DNA of 64,000 nt from Delphinapterus leucas (Eukaryota; Chordata; Mammalia; Artiodactyla; Monodontidae). The notes beneath the pieces were generated by a model. That model was given only the letters and a program-made list of their open reading frames with translations, made no database searches and had not been told where the DNA came from. Positions 47,626-58,617 of the stretch are shown one piece after another; within the stretch, counting starts at the first letter, position 1; each line of letters begins with the position of its first letter. Made by a program: the position numbers and the translations under genes. Location of the stretch: contig NW_022098076.1 of the NCBI RefSeq assembly GCF_002288925.2, forward strand, positions 80,084,526-80,148,525, written 5' to 3'.

Positions 47626-48667
47626 AGGACTTGTCACCCTGTGGGTGGTACTCTTTCCCTACAACCTGAAAAACATAGCTCCACTCTCTCTGGTTTGAAG
47701 AGCTCTGTAATTACAGTAATTGTTATTTGAAACTTATTGATCAGAAACAGTGTGCTGCTATGGGAACACTTTTAAATAAAATGAACAATTGTCCTCATTC
47801 TTAAAAACATCCTTTAGATATAGAAGGCAAAAGATAAATGAAGTCGAAGAAACTCATGGACTTCAAGGAAATTAAGTTTTGTCTGAATGAGGGTCACACA
47901 GTCTGTCTTCACTCTATGATTTTAATGTTTCCTGTCTGAAGATTCTGTGTATTTTTGAGTGAACTAGAGTTGTCGTAATGCCTGTAATATTCTTTTTGAT
48001 GTTGATGAGTGGGGAAGGGGCAGGGTTGAGAAACATTTATGTCCTAGCATCTTCTGAGAAATTCTTAGTAGTCAACGTCTGCAAGTTTTCCAACTCCCCA
48101 GAAAATAGTCGGTCTGATGTGGTTTTTATAGGTTCACAGGAGGGAGAGGCAGAAACATAAAAGAGTAAGCTGGTTTCCAAAACAGTAGTTTCTGGTAATA
48201 AGGGGATGGTAAAGAGGTTAAGTTTCAAAGTCTGATTAGAAATCGCAGCTATGGAATTTGGAGTGATTGTCACTGAGGCTTTAAAGCCTGTGGATTTGGC
48301 CTGCTGTGCACAGACAGTGGTTCTTGATTTTTTAACCCAGAGCAAAGTGGCAGCAGAGCACAAAAACATATGCAGCGTCTTCTGGGGGATACTGAGTGTG
48401 CTGGGATAATGTTCAGAATTCACCGGCAACTAGATGAGTTAAAAGAAAGCACCACAATGTGGGAAACTCTAAAGCAATCTGGCTGACTAATCAAAAGTAT
48501 TTTGAAATAGTCCATAGCGGGTTTTGTTCCAAAGCCAAGTAACTCCATCCATCACAAGCTAAATAAAGCCCTAGTAAGATCAATGCGATCATAGTAAGAT
48601 GAGGAGGTTTATAATTAAAGCCCATGACAAAGTGACCTGTGCAAGAATACAGTGTAAAGCCGGCCGT

Positions 48668-48832
48668 GCTTCTCAAATTCTCATGTGCGCATGAACCACC
48701 CGGGAGTCTTGAGAAAATGAGGGTTCCAGTTCCGTAGGTACAGGCTGGGGCCTGAGATTCTGCATCTTAAAACAGCACTCATGTGGTGTGGATGCTGCCT
48801 CTCCTCAGACCACACTTTGGGTTGCAAATGCA
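48668..48832. mobile_element. hAT-type MITE (MER20-like)
   Basis: gcttctcaaattctcatgtg at one end and cagaccacactttgggttg at the other, with ggggcctgagattctgcat in between. Confidence 0.65.
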
Positions 48833-49294
48833 GAGACTTAAGTGAATGGGTTGCTTCTCCCTCTTTTATATCATCACGGAAATGTCCTGTGAAGCTCTCT
48901 AACAAAGTAAGTAAGTCTATTGTTAACAGTCCTATTCATCTCAGGAGGGTATGTAAATCAATTCTGATATCTATGTTGTACTTCAAGGGAAAAAGAGAAA
49001 GGGATTTTTTCATTAATGGCATCATGGAAAAAAAAAATTCAATTGAAAAACTTCCAGATTGAGCTGTGTTGATTTTAGGGTTGAAAATAGTCACGCCATT
49101 TATTTGTATGACGCTCTCGAGTACTGAAAAAAGTTAAACTATATCCAGTATGTTGCCTGCATACATCAGGAGTAACAGTGACATTCAAAAAATTTTAAGC
49201 CAGAAGTCACTTTTTTGGTTAAAACTTGAAAAGAAGGGCTGTCTGATTGAGTATTAGATTCTTAGTCCAGGACCATCCCGAAGGTATTACCATG

Positions 49295-49500
49295 GTAGTT
49301 TAAGGCACTTATTTTTTGAAGCCAAACTCTCTGGATTTGAATCCATTAAGTCTTGCCACTTACTAACTATGTACAACGGTTTACCCCTCTGTAAAATGGG
49401 TCTGCATTCTACAGGTACTATTGGATTAAGTGAGTTAATATTTGTAAAGTTCTTAGACCAGTGCTTAGCACACATACCAGCTATACAAGTGTTAAATATA
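49295..49500 (+). mobile_element. MIR
   Basis: tctggatttgaatccattaa, cttgccacttactaactatg, gtaaaatgggtctgc, gaccagtgcttagcacacat. Confidence 0.75.
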
Positions 49501-49593
49501 TGACCAAAATAAGTAAGACATGTGTTAGTGTCATATCTTAGTTGCCCAGTGACCCTCTGGAATCCAGAAGGGCTGTTTCTCGTTTCTCTTTTT

Positions 49594-49921
49594 TGTTTAG
49601 AAATTTATTTATGTATGTATTTATTTATTTATTTGCTGTATTGGGTCTTTGTTGCTGTGCCCGGACCTTCCCTGGTTGCAGAGAGCAAGGGCTTCCCTTT
49701 GTTGCGGTGCGTGGGCCTCTCATGGTGGCTTCTCTCGTTGCGGAGCACGGGCTCCAGGCACGTGGGCTTCAGTAGTTGTGGCACGCAGGCTCAGTAGTTG
49801 TGGCACACAGGCTTAGTTGCTCCGCAGCATGTGGGATCATCCCGGACCAGGGATCATACCCGTGTCCCCTGCATTGGCAGGCGGATTCTTAACCACTGCG
49901 CCACCAGGGAAGTCCCGGCCT
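49594..49921 (-). mobile_element. CHR-type SINE (long form)
   Basis: Antisense copy with an (ATTT)n tail and head caccagggaagtccc. Duplication gtttctcttttt at 49582-49593 and 49922-49933. It ends about 170 bp before SGPP2 exon 3. Confidence 0.93.
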
Positions 49922-50094
49922 GTTTCTCTTTTTAACAACTAAAATGTCTTCCTACAAGACTTCCCCATAGGCCGCTGGGTCAGAGAGAAAGGTGATTTCA
50001 GCCAACCAACAGGAAACCTCAAAATAAATTCATAGAACCTAGGAGTTTATTTTGCTCATTTGGTTAGACTTACCTCCATCCTTTGGTTTGGCAG

Positions 50095-50274
50095 TTGGTG
50101 ATGTATATTGGTCAGGTGGCCAAGGATGTCTTGAAGTGGCCCCGCCCCTTCTCCCCTCCTGTTGTGAAACTGGAGAAGAGAGTGATTGCTGAGTATGGGA
50201 TGCCGTCCACCCACGCCATGGCAGCCACCGCCATCTCCTTCACCCTCCTTATCTCTACCACGGACAGATACCAG
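50095..50274 (+). CDS. SGPP2: SGPP2 internal coding exon (exon 3), phosphatase motifs C1 and C2
   Basis: This exon has 60 codons, phase 0, and starts [10 protein letters not shown] and ends STTDRYQ. It carries two of the three signature motifs of the PAP2/lipid phosphatase family. C1, KxxxxxxRP, is K at 50122-50124 through RP at 50143-50148 (KDVLKWPRP). C2, PSTH, is at 50203-50214 within [14 protein letters not shown]; its histidine is the expected acid/base residue. The acceptor is ggtttggcag and the donor GTAAGG at 50275. The exon is joined in frame to the exon at 15624-15782, 34.3 kb upstream. The catalytic residues are intact, so this looks like a working gene and not a pseudogene. The presence of introns rules out a processed copy. 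Confidence 0.96.
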
Positions 50275-50514
50275 GTAAGGCGCAGACTCCACTTCCTCCC
50301 GTGTAACACCATCCGTACGATGAGGCAGCAAAGAGTTTCCCTTCAGGATTTTCTTTTTTTGAAGGACTTTGAAGTTTATGAAATAAAGATGGGGAACAAA
50401 AATTTACTGAGCAGTCAGTGACAATGTTTTTATAAATGAAGTGACCATATGATTTAGTACCCAAAGCAGGTTGTGCCCAAGAGTGAAAGTGGACACCATT
50501 AATAATGACAACAG

Positions 50515-50804
50515 GGGCTTCCCTGGTGGCGCAGTGGTTGAGAGTCCGCCTGCCGATGCAGGGGACACGGGTTCGAGCCCTGGTCTGGGAGGATCCCACA
50601 TGCCACAGAGCGGCTGGGCCCGTGAGCCACAACTGCTGAGCCTGCGCGTCTGGAGCCTGTGCTCCGCAACAAGAGAGGCCACGATAGTGAGAGGCCCGCG
50701 CACCACGATGAAGAGTGGCCCTGGCTCGCCTCAACTAGAGAAAGCCCTCGCATAGAAACGAAGTCCCAACACAGCAAAAATAAATTAATTAATTAAAAAA
50801 AAAT
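50515..50804 (+). mobile_element. CHR-type SINE, mosaic of short and long forms
   Basis: Perfect 14-bp duplication aataatgacaacag at 50501-50514 and 50805-50818. The 5' two thirds read like the short young form; the 3' third (from gatgaagagtggcc to an (AATT)n tail) is the long-form tail. It lies 240 bp after SGPP2 exon 3. Confidence 0.94.
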
Positions 50805-51892
50805 AATAATGACAACAGCACCACAAACATAACCAGGGTGTGTGGCATCCCGCTTCTGAAAGCATTTTCACCCTGAGCTGCCCAACCAGATGGCACTGAA
50901 TAGGTGCTGTCATCCTCTGTTTGCAAGAGACTCGAGGCGTTTATGATCCTAGTGAATGATCCTCCAGGGCTGAGATGATTTCACCAAATCCTCCAGCTAC
51001 ATGTCCCAGGGCCCAGGGTGAAATAGCCTGTTCCCAAATTAGCCCCCAAAGATGTCTCTGCCTTTTTGGGGGGCTCAACCGTTAGAAATAATCATTCCAT
51101 ATTTTCTAGAAAGCTGTCTAAATGACAGGTGATTAATAACTGTTGAAAATAGAAGAATTTCACTTAGTATCTGCTTAAATGCCAGTTATAGTAAGACCTT
51201 TCAAAAGCTATACTATTACTGCAATGAAGATTTATTTTTCCTTTCTGAGAACTCTTGCTCTAATTTTGTGCTTAATTTCAGAAATTTTACCTTTTACCCG
51301 TTGGAAAATTTAGATTTCATTAACTCCAGCAGCCTTGTATGTAAATGACAGTACTGCTTCTCCTGCCCCTCTACACCAGAAACCCAGGGATGTTCCATGT
51401 TCCAGGTTGTACAAAAATGGGGTGTCAGCCTGATGTGATTGGAAGAGGATAAGATTAGTGTCAGGTCCTGGCTGTACCTGGTCTGCTACCTGGTCACCTG
51501 GGGTCAGATCTCAGTTTCCTAAATGGGAAAAGGACAAGTGTATAGTATCATATCCAACTAGGTATAATCTTTTTTTGTAACTTAAATGTCATGCCAGGAT
51601 CAAACAATGTCTGAGCTCCCCAGTACTATCGGAATTAATTGAATGCAGACTTCTGAGCTATGGCATATCCCGTGCCGTCTGCCCCAGAAGGACATAGTGG
51701 GCCCAACACTGACCCCCATCGGGCTGCTGTCAGCATCAAGAGAAGCCTGTGAACATGCTTCTCTTAGGAAAAAAAATCAACAAGTGGCGCTGACTGCAGG
51801 AAAGCAACAACAATCATTTATATGCTCATTTTAAGGCCACCTGGATCTTCTTAAAAATGTCTTTACAGCTTACGTGATGAAACGATTTTCTT

Positions 51893-52018
51893 TTCCTTTT
51901 TATTTTTTTGGCCACACCGCTTGGCATGCGGGATGTTAATTCCCCAACCAGGGATCAAACCTGTGCCCCCTGCAGTGGAAGTGCAGAGTCTTAATCACTG
52001 GACCGCCAGGGAAGTCCC
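51893..52018 (-). mobile_element. CHR-type SINE (short old form)
   Basis: Antisense copy: ttggccacaccgcttggcat body, B-box complement gggatcaaacc, and end gccagggaagtccc. Possible diverged duplication ..gttttctt on both sides. Confidence 0.85.
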
Positions 52019-52291
52019 ACAATAGTTTTCTTAAGGCCTGAGTTGTTATGCACTTCTTTCCTATTTAATTTTTTAATAATAAATGTATTCAGCTTTTGGG
52101 GTTATTTACTCATGAGTAGCTCTAAAAATGGGTTTATTTATATAAATATGTGTTCAGGCGAATACCAACCTCTAAATTCTGAATACATGAACTCATTAAT
52201 TTTCAGCACTTTTTTGATTAAAATCAGAGACCCAGTTAATGATAAATCTTAAGAAAAAATGCACAACCCTGTGTTATTATACTCAGATGTT

Positions 52292-52585
52292 GCATTGGAA
52301 GGAACATGCTGGGCTTGTACTCAGAAGATGTGGCTTCTTGTTCAGACTGTGTCGCTACTGGCTGTGTGACCTTGGGCAAGTCATTGTACCTCTCTGAGCC
52401 CCAGCTCCTGTTGTGAGGGGTGCTTGATGGGCAAGCATCTTTGTGCTAAAGTTCAATACTAATGCAACTTATCAAGGTTAAGGGTTTCCTCATCTGTGGA
52501 CTGGGGCTAGTAATAGAACCTATTTCATACGGTTGTGTGAAGATACATGAGATAGTGACCATAAAGCACTTCACATAATATAGAC
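52292..52585 (+). mobile_element. MIR with internal insertion
   Basis: ctgtgtgaccttgggcaagt and ctctctgagccccag, then about 60 unrelated bases (52420-52480), then gtttcctcatctgtggactg. Confidence 0.75.
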
Positions 52586-53301
52586 AGTTCTCTATCGTCT
52601 TTATCCTTATTACCACAGAAGACCACAGACATCAGTAGTTGAAGCAACTGGATTATAGCTCTGTGTCTAGCTCATAAGCAGGATATTTGTGTGTTCTTTA
52701 TATGACTCATCATTAGCCAGATTCCTCCAGCTGTTTTCATTACTCACGAGCAAATGTCAAGATTCAGTGAAGTCCGGACTCTTGCCTTGACATCTGTACA
52801 GAAATATGCCCAGTCTTAACATGGGGCCATTGTTCCCAGGCTTCCTCAAGAAGCTGGTTGTTGCCAAGCTTTATCATCACAGCACATGATGGGGAAGTAG
52901 CTAGTTGGACATCCAAATTACAGCACTGTCTATCTACCTTGCCTCTTGGAAATACCATATATTTCATAAGTTTTAATCTAAAAATAGGTAGAAATAAAAA
53001 ATTATTTATTCCATTAAAACTTGTAGCACAATAGCTAAGGTCAAGTTTTCTACTGTGTCTTATTTGCATGTCAATATGTTGTGAAACTTCCTTCCAGAAC
53101 TGTATTCCTAGGCATCTTCCCCTTCTCTTTCCTTAGTTTTCCCACTTTTCAAGTGATTTTAGATCATCAGACTGCTGGTCTAGGGAATATGAGATTGAGA
53201 CTAGGAGTTAGGGGATCAGAAATCCTATTCCTTTCCGCAGCATCAAATTGTATGTGTCTGAACCTGACCTAATGTCCTTGTTTTCTCTTCTCCCCCTGCA
53301 G

Positions 53302-53391
53302 TATCCCTTTGTTTTGGGACTGATGACGGCTGTGGCGTTTTCCACGTTGGTGAGTCTCAGCAGACTTTACACTGGGATGCACACAGTCCTG
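53302..53391 (+). CDS. SGPP2: SGPP2 internal coding exon (exon 4), phosphatase motif C3
   Basis: This exon has 30 codons, phase 0, and reads YPFVLGLMTAVAFSTLV followed by SLSRLYTGMHTVL. It contains motif C3, SRxxxxxH, with S at 53359 and the nucleophile-class histidine at 53380-53382. In this family that histidine forms the phospho-enzyme intermediate. The acceptor follows a strong pyrimidine tract (ctcttctccccctgcag) and the donor is GTAAGC at 53392. In the family the next residues are a DVLGG turn and several further membrane helices. I found nothing encoding these in 53392-64000, so the last exon lies beyond the window. With the two preceding exons it gives 143 continuous codons of a protein usually about 399 residues long. 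Confidence 0.95.
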
Positions 53392-54102
53392 GTAAGCCTT
53401 TGTGGGCAGGTCTTGGGGTGATTATCTGAATAGGAGTGTGGTTACTATGTGTTTATTAAGTTATTTGCATATGTAATTACGTTTCCCATCAGGCCAATGA
53501 ATTAAGGAATTATTATCTTCTGGCACATGTATAATAATAGTAATGAATCATTAAAATGATATGAAGGAGGCTGAACTGGGCTAGACCCTCATGACTTGGA
53601 AGCTAGAATGGTAACAAAGATTCAGGTAGTTTGATTACATGCCGGTTTACCGATGATGCAGCAAGAGGTGCAGAAAAACACCCAGGGTCAGGGATGTGAG
53701 TGATGGATGAAGTCCTCCACTTGGTCCTCGAAGATGTGGGTGTGAAATTTGGGGGTCTCAGCTGCCCTTGCAGGGTAGGAGTCCCACCAGGTCAAAAGAG
53801 CCCAAATCATGAGCTCGCTTCCTTCCATACTGGCTTTGCGTTTAAAGAGCTGTCCATGTTTTTACCGCATTAGGCATTTTTTTCAGGGCTTCCGTAGTTA
53901 GCACAGTTAAAATTACTCAGTTCTATTTCCTGGTGTTCCAGCCAGCTACCCTGGAGTTGCAGAGCATAATGCTGGCCACGGTTTAACTATTTATCATCAT
54001 AATTGCTGCAAGAAAGGTTTCTTTAAAAAGGATTAGGCCCTTGCTTATTGTGTTACTCTGCACGTGAAGCTGAAAAATTATGTTAGCAAAAGACCTCAGA
54101 GG

Positions 54103-54306
54103 GGGCTTCCCTGGTGGCGCAGTGGTTGAGAGTCCGCCTGCCGATGCAGGGGACACGGGTTCGTGCCCCGGTCCGGGAAGATCCCATATGCCACGGAGCG
54201 GCTGGGCCCGTAAGTCATGGCCGCTGAGCCTGCCCTTCCGGAGCCCGTGCACCACAACGGGAGAGGCCACAACAGTGAGAGGCCCGCGTACCGCAAAAAA
54301 AAAAAA
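54103..54306 (+). mobile_element. CHR-type SINE (short young form)
   Basis: Sense copy with an A tail. Duplication aaaagacctcagagg at 54088-54102, repeated at 54308-54322 after the tail. Confidence 0.95.
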
Positions 54307-54589
54307 AAAAAGACCTCAGAGGGAAAGGCCGGCCTTCACTGGCCCTCTTGTATCTCTTCCTGGTACCTGATGTCGGTCATCCTGGGAAAGGTGGCGGGGG
54401 GGTGTGGAACGGCAGAAGCCGCAGAGGTGAACGAATTTAGGGAGAGAGTTTGTCAAAATGGGCAGAAGAAGAGAACAGGGAGGAAGTAAACCCGGAGAAA
54501 GACGTTTGTGGCTGCATGAGATGCAGAGAGCAACGTCATGCTTTCCTCTTAAGAAAAAAACAAATTATAACTCCAAGGAAAGCGGGGAC

Positions 54590-54745
54590 GTGAGTGGAGT
54601 CAGGGCTGGACCCAGGGTGAGGCAAGTCAGGCAGGAAATTGAAGGGGTGCCAAACAACTCCAGAATCAAAAGAAATGATTTTCATGCGATACTTAAAAAA
54701 TCAAAATCAATGCAGAAACTTTCTGCAAAATATCCCAATCTGAAA
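54590..54745. mobile_element. possible old dispersed repeat, family not assigned
   Basis: ctggacccagggtgaggcaa, ggggtgccaaacaactcc and aaaaaatcaaaatcaatgca look like a repeat seen elsewhere in mammals. Identity not certain. Confidence 0.4.
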
Positions 54746-55469
54746 TAAAGTCCTGCATTTGTGTGACCTTGCTGGTTTTGCCCTACCCTGATCCTGGAGT
54801 GCTGCACGGTGCAAGGGGGCCCAGATTTTGAAAATACGACAGGAGCAATTAGGGGTCAGCCTTATTATCTACCTACCAAGACACGTCCCTGCTGTTCCCG
54901 TCCCATTGCACAGTGTGTCTCATGGCTTCTAAGACTTAAGGGGAAAGGGGAGAAGAGCATTCTCAATTTGCTACACCACTGCTCCTCATTATAAAGAGGT
55001 TCTCTCCAAATACGTCCACAGACTTAAATATGGAATGAAGCAGAACCCTCTCGGGTGTTTGAGTATTTCTTTTATCTGGGGCTACTTTTTAATTTCCATT
55101 GGTTTTAATAAAAAGAGATCTTAGGAACTCAGGTTAAAATTAAAACCAAAGTAAACATGAGAATGTGGAGCTGCAGACATGAATAGAGGGCACAGAAAAC
55201 CCACCTCAATAAAAATCCAGCTACGTGTCTGTCTTTAGTTTTAAAAGTGGGTTAGGGGGTAGGGAAGCACAAATTTGTGGGGAAGATCGTTTAGATCTCT
55301 CTTTGAGATCTAAGGAATGGGTCCCACCACTCATTTTGGAGCATCCGTTCCAGAAAAAACTGGAACAAGGGGCAGTAGCAACTATTCCTCCCACCCCCAT
55401 CCTGCTCCACCATTGCCGTGCAGGACTCCTTCACACGTACAATTTTGTCTCCTAAAGACCTGAGACCCT

Positions 55470-55598
55470 GAACTTCCCTGATGGTCTAGTAGTTAAGACT
55501 CCACGCTTCTAAAGCGGGGGGTGTGGGTTCGATCCCTGGTCGGGGAACTAAGATCCCACATGCTGCACAGTATGGCGAAAAAATTAAACAAATTAAAA
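55470..55598 (+). mobile_element. CHR-type SINE (short old form)
   Basis: Sense copy. The tRNA-like head has an A box (tggtctagtag) and B box (ggttcgatccc). Near-matching duplication around agaYctgaSaccctga at about 55456 and 55597. Confidence 0.87.
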
Positions 55599-55994
55599 GA
55601 TCTGACACCCTGACTCAGGCCCAGGTCTGAGTCAGACTCCACAGCCACAGACATGGCCCAGGGTAGAATGGTACATAATTTCTAGTAGCAAAGGGGAATG
55701 GTTAGTTTTAATAGAAAGATGGAGTTGAATTACGGATTGGTTGTCTTTATTTAGCAGCAACTTAATAAGCTTCTGCAGGGTGACAGGCTTGGAGCTAGAT
55801 CTAGAAGATACTGAGGTAAACAAAACCTACCTCACCCTCCCAGGTGTCCGAATCTATTGATGGAGACAGATGTATGAGCTACTGATTGCTGTCTGTGATA
55901 AGTACTATAATTAGCATGGAACAGCTGGATCAGGCCACCTAAGGTGGCGTGCCTCTCCTCTGGACTCTTCACATTCTCTAGGGACTGCCACACA

Positions 55995-56051
55995 CTGGTG
56001 GTTCTCAACCTTGGCTGCACATTCAAATCCCATGGAAAACTTTAAAGAAAA
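55995..56051. mobile_element. hAT-type MITE (MER5-like), left half
   Basis: ggtggttctcaaccttggct followed by an A-rich part. The rest of the element is at 56541-56615, beyond the L1 insertion. Confidence 0.7.
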
Positions 56052-56540
56052 TATTTGGGGATGTTTGGACGTCTACGATCACAGCAGCAGCATTAGTCAC
56101 AGCAGCCAAAATGTGGAAGCAACCCAAGTGTCCATTGATGTATGAATGGATAAATAACATGTGATGGATACATGCAATGGAATATTACTCAACCTTGAAA
56201 AGGAAGGAAATTCTGACACACACTACAGCATGGAAGAAACTTGAAGACATCACGCTAAGTGAAATAAACCAATCACCAAAGACAAATACTCTATGATTTT
56301 GCTTATATTCATAAAGACAGAAAATAGAAGGTGGTTCCCAGAACCTGAGGGGACGGGGAATGAGGAGTTATCATTTAACAGGTACAGAGTTTCAGTCTGG
56401 GAAGATGAAAAAGTTCTGGAGGTAGACAGTGGTGATGTTGCCCAACAATGTAAATGAACCTCATACCACTGAACTGTACACTTTAAAACGGTTAAGATGG
56501 TAAAATTTATGCTATGTGGGGTTTTTACCACAATAAAAGA
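56052..56540 (+). mobile_element. L1 (L1M-type) 3' end nested in a hAT MITE
   Basis: Sense: agcagccaaaatgtggaagc, aatattactcaaccttgaaa, ccactgaactgtacacttta, and end ccacaataaaa. MITE sequence lies on both sides. Confidence 0.85.
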
Positions 56541-56615
56541 TACAGTCCTAGGCATTGGTGTTTTTTCAAAGTTCCTCAGTTGATTTCAGTGTGCAGCCAG
56601 GGTTGAGAGCCATCT
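56541..56615. mobile_element. hAT-type MITE (MER5-like), right half
   Basis: cctaggcattggtg...gcagccagggttgagagcc is the opposite terminal inverted end of the element begun at 55995. Confidence 0.7.
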
Positions 56616-57990
56616 ATTAGACTGTCCCTTAGAGCTGGGCCAGGGCATAAGCCTGGACAAAAGAAGACTTGGAAGGTGGAAGGAAAGTGGGGGCAGGTGC
56701 TGTATAGGCAGCCACTGTGTCCACAGCGTGAACGGCTCTAATTGCACCCAGCTAGGAGGCTCACAGCACACGAGTCATTCAGGTGGCTACCAGCTTCATA
56801 TAAATGGTTCTCCGTGCATAAACAGGAAGGACAGTTCACAGAGAGCAGTCATTTGCTTAATCTCGCCTGGTAAGACATCTCTCTTGTCAAAGGTGAGTGG
56901 TTTGCTGTGAGATCAGGCTTCTGGACAGGCTCTGGCTGACTCCTGGGCAGGTCTGAGTGAAGCATGGGGAGGCATTGAACCTGCACGTGGTGTCACCATC
57001 CGGCCAAACCAGCTCTGGCATTGCTTCTATCTACCAGGACGCCCAAGGGAGAAACTTGGGCGCTGTCCTAGCTCTTCTCTTCCCACACCCATCAGTCAGG
57101 TAGTCACCAAGTCAAATTAGTTCTGACTCTTAAAGATGTCTTAAAGCTGTTCTGACACCACTGCCAGGATAGTATTTCCAAATCTGATGGTGCTCTTCCG
57201 TGCATGGAAACATTTCTCCATCTCCTGCTGAACGTGAGGAACAACACAGGTGGCCCCAACTGGGGCCTTTGGGGGAATCGACCTTTGAGAGAAGTCAGCA
57301 CTGTTTATGGCAAAACATGGAAATAACACAGGGGCCCTGATGACATTCTTGTACCGTACCTGGGGCCACAGTACCTGTAGGCTGGCTGTTCCTTATTGCC
57401 CAAGCTGATTTTTATTGAAATTGTACATTTCCCATAGTAAAAAGCATCCTAAGCAATGATTTACAGAAATAGATTTTGGTGTATAATTTCATGTTCCCTT
57501 GGTTTGAAAAGTAAACCAATTACAGCCAGCTGAAGGGGCAGGGGAGAGGGTAGAATGTCTTGGAAAGTTGGGGTAGCCCGTGGAATCCAACACAGATGGG
57601 GCCGAACAACTAAGCTTCATACGTGTCTTCCTCTCCCTGCAGAGTGCCACGGTGCACAGAACGCAGATCCTAACAACTTCTCTCTCAGATCCAGACCTTC
57701 ACTCTCAGAGATGAAACTTTGATTGGACTGGGCGTTACCCTTGGGCATGGGAGCCTGGCAGGGAGGCAGGGTTGCAGAGCAGAGACAGGGCCCCAGAAGC
57801 CACCCCTGTGTGCTGCAAAGGCAGGGCCCAAAGAACAGGAACTGGAAAAACAACCCAGTAAGTAAGTTCACCATGATTGAGAGTGCCCAAACTCAAGTGG
57901 TTACCTTGTGCATGAGTCAGGATGCCTTGAAGGCAAATAACAGAAACCAGCGCAAACTTGTTGAAGCTGGAGAGGAAATACACTGTTTTT

Positions 57991-58210
57991 TTTTTTGTTT
58001 GATTTTTGTTTTTTTTTTGCGGTACGCGGGCCTCTCATTGCTGTGGCCTCTCCCATTGCGGAGCACAGGCTCCGGACGCGCAGGCTCAGCGGCCATGGCT
58101 CGCGGGCCCAGCCGCTCCGTGGCACGTGGGATCTTCCCAGACCGGGGCACGAACCCACATCCCCTGCATCGGCAGGTGGACTCTCAACCACTGCGCCACC
58201 AGGGAAGCCC
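57991..58210 (-). mobile_element. CHR-type SINE (short young form) inside an older repeat
   Basis: Antisense copy with a T-run. Duplication tacactg(g)ttttt at 57979-57990 and 58211-58223. It interrupts an older dispersed repeat that continues on both sides. Confidence 0.93.
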
Positions 58211-58325
58211 TACACTGGTTTTTATAACCACACTGTAGGAAGGGCAGAGGTGCAGGTGGCCACTGGGAGTGTGGGCCTCTGGGTCTAGATCTTTATTGCA
58301 AGTCTCCCCCACTCTTTCCCTAGGT

Positions 58326-58617
58326 TCTTTTCTTTTCTTTTCTTTATGGCTGTGTTGGGTCTTCGTTGTGGCGCGCGGGCTTCTCATTGTCATGGCTTCT
58401 CGTTGCGGAGCACGGGCTGTAGGCGTGCAGGCTTCAGTAGTTGTGGCACGTGGGCTCAGTAGTTGTGGCTTGCGGGCTCTAGAGCTCAGGCTCAATAGTT
58501 GTGGCGCACGGGCTTTAGTTGCTCCGCGGCATGTGGGATCTTCCCAGGCCAGGGCTCAAACCCGTGTCCCTTGCACTGGCAGGCAGATTCTTAACCACTG
58601 TGCCACCAGGGAAGCCC
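58326..58617 (-). mobile_element. CHR-type SINE (long form, shortened)
   Basis: Antisense copy with a (TTTTC)n tail, gctgtgttgggtcttcgttg body, and head caccagggaagccc. It lacks part of the long-form 3' body. Confidence 0.92.

Larger units (their letters stand above)
15783..50094 (+). other. SGPP2: SGPP2 intron 2
   Basis: A 34.3-kb intron between two in-frame SGPP2 exons. It holds the listed SINE, L1, L2, MIR, LTR and hAT copies, a tRNA half, and a GAPDH pseudogene fragment. No further protein-coding gene is recognised on either strand. Stretches with nothing I can name include 17560-19550, 19830-21265, 22420-24400, 25200-26400, 26610-27195, 29370-30220, 33085-33860, 36010-39730, 39945-40660, 42180-42540, 42755-43780, 44320-45560, 47630-48665 and 48840-49290. 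Confidence 0.85.
50275..53301 (+). other. SGPP2: SGPP2 intron 3
   Basis: A 3,027-bp intron between phase-0 exons. It contains one CHR SINE (50515-50804), one short antisense SINE (51893-52018) and a MIR (52292-52585). Nothing recognisable is seen in 50820-51890 or 52590-53280. Confidence 0.9.

Noticed and set aside
48037..48429. 130-codon open frame on the - strand
   Set aside because: No recognised domain or signal; possibly an old repeat, but not supportable as a gene.
50255..50734. 159-codon open frame on the - strand
   Set aside because: Mostly the complement of the SINE at 50515-50804 and of SGPP2 exon 3/intron sequence.
55470..55598. tRNA gene at SINE heads with A and B boxes
   Set aside because: These boxes belong to the tRNA-derived SINE heads; the sequences do not fold as complete tRNAs and carry SINE bodies.
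57630..57720. possible last SGPP2 exon after ctctccctgcag at 57642
   Set aside because: The downstream translation does not give the expected DVLGG continuation after motif C3; only the acceptor-like motif is present.
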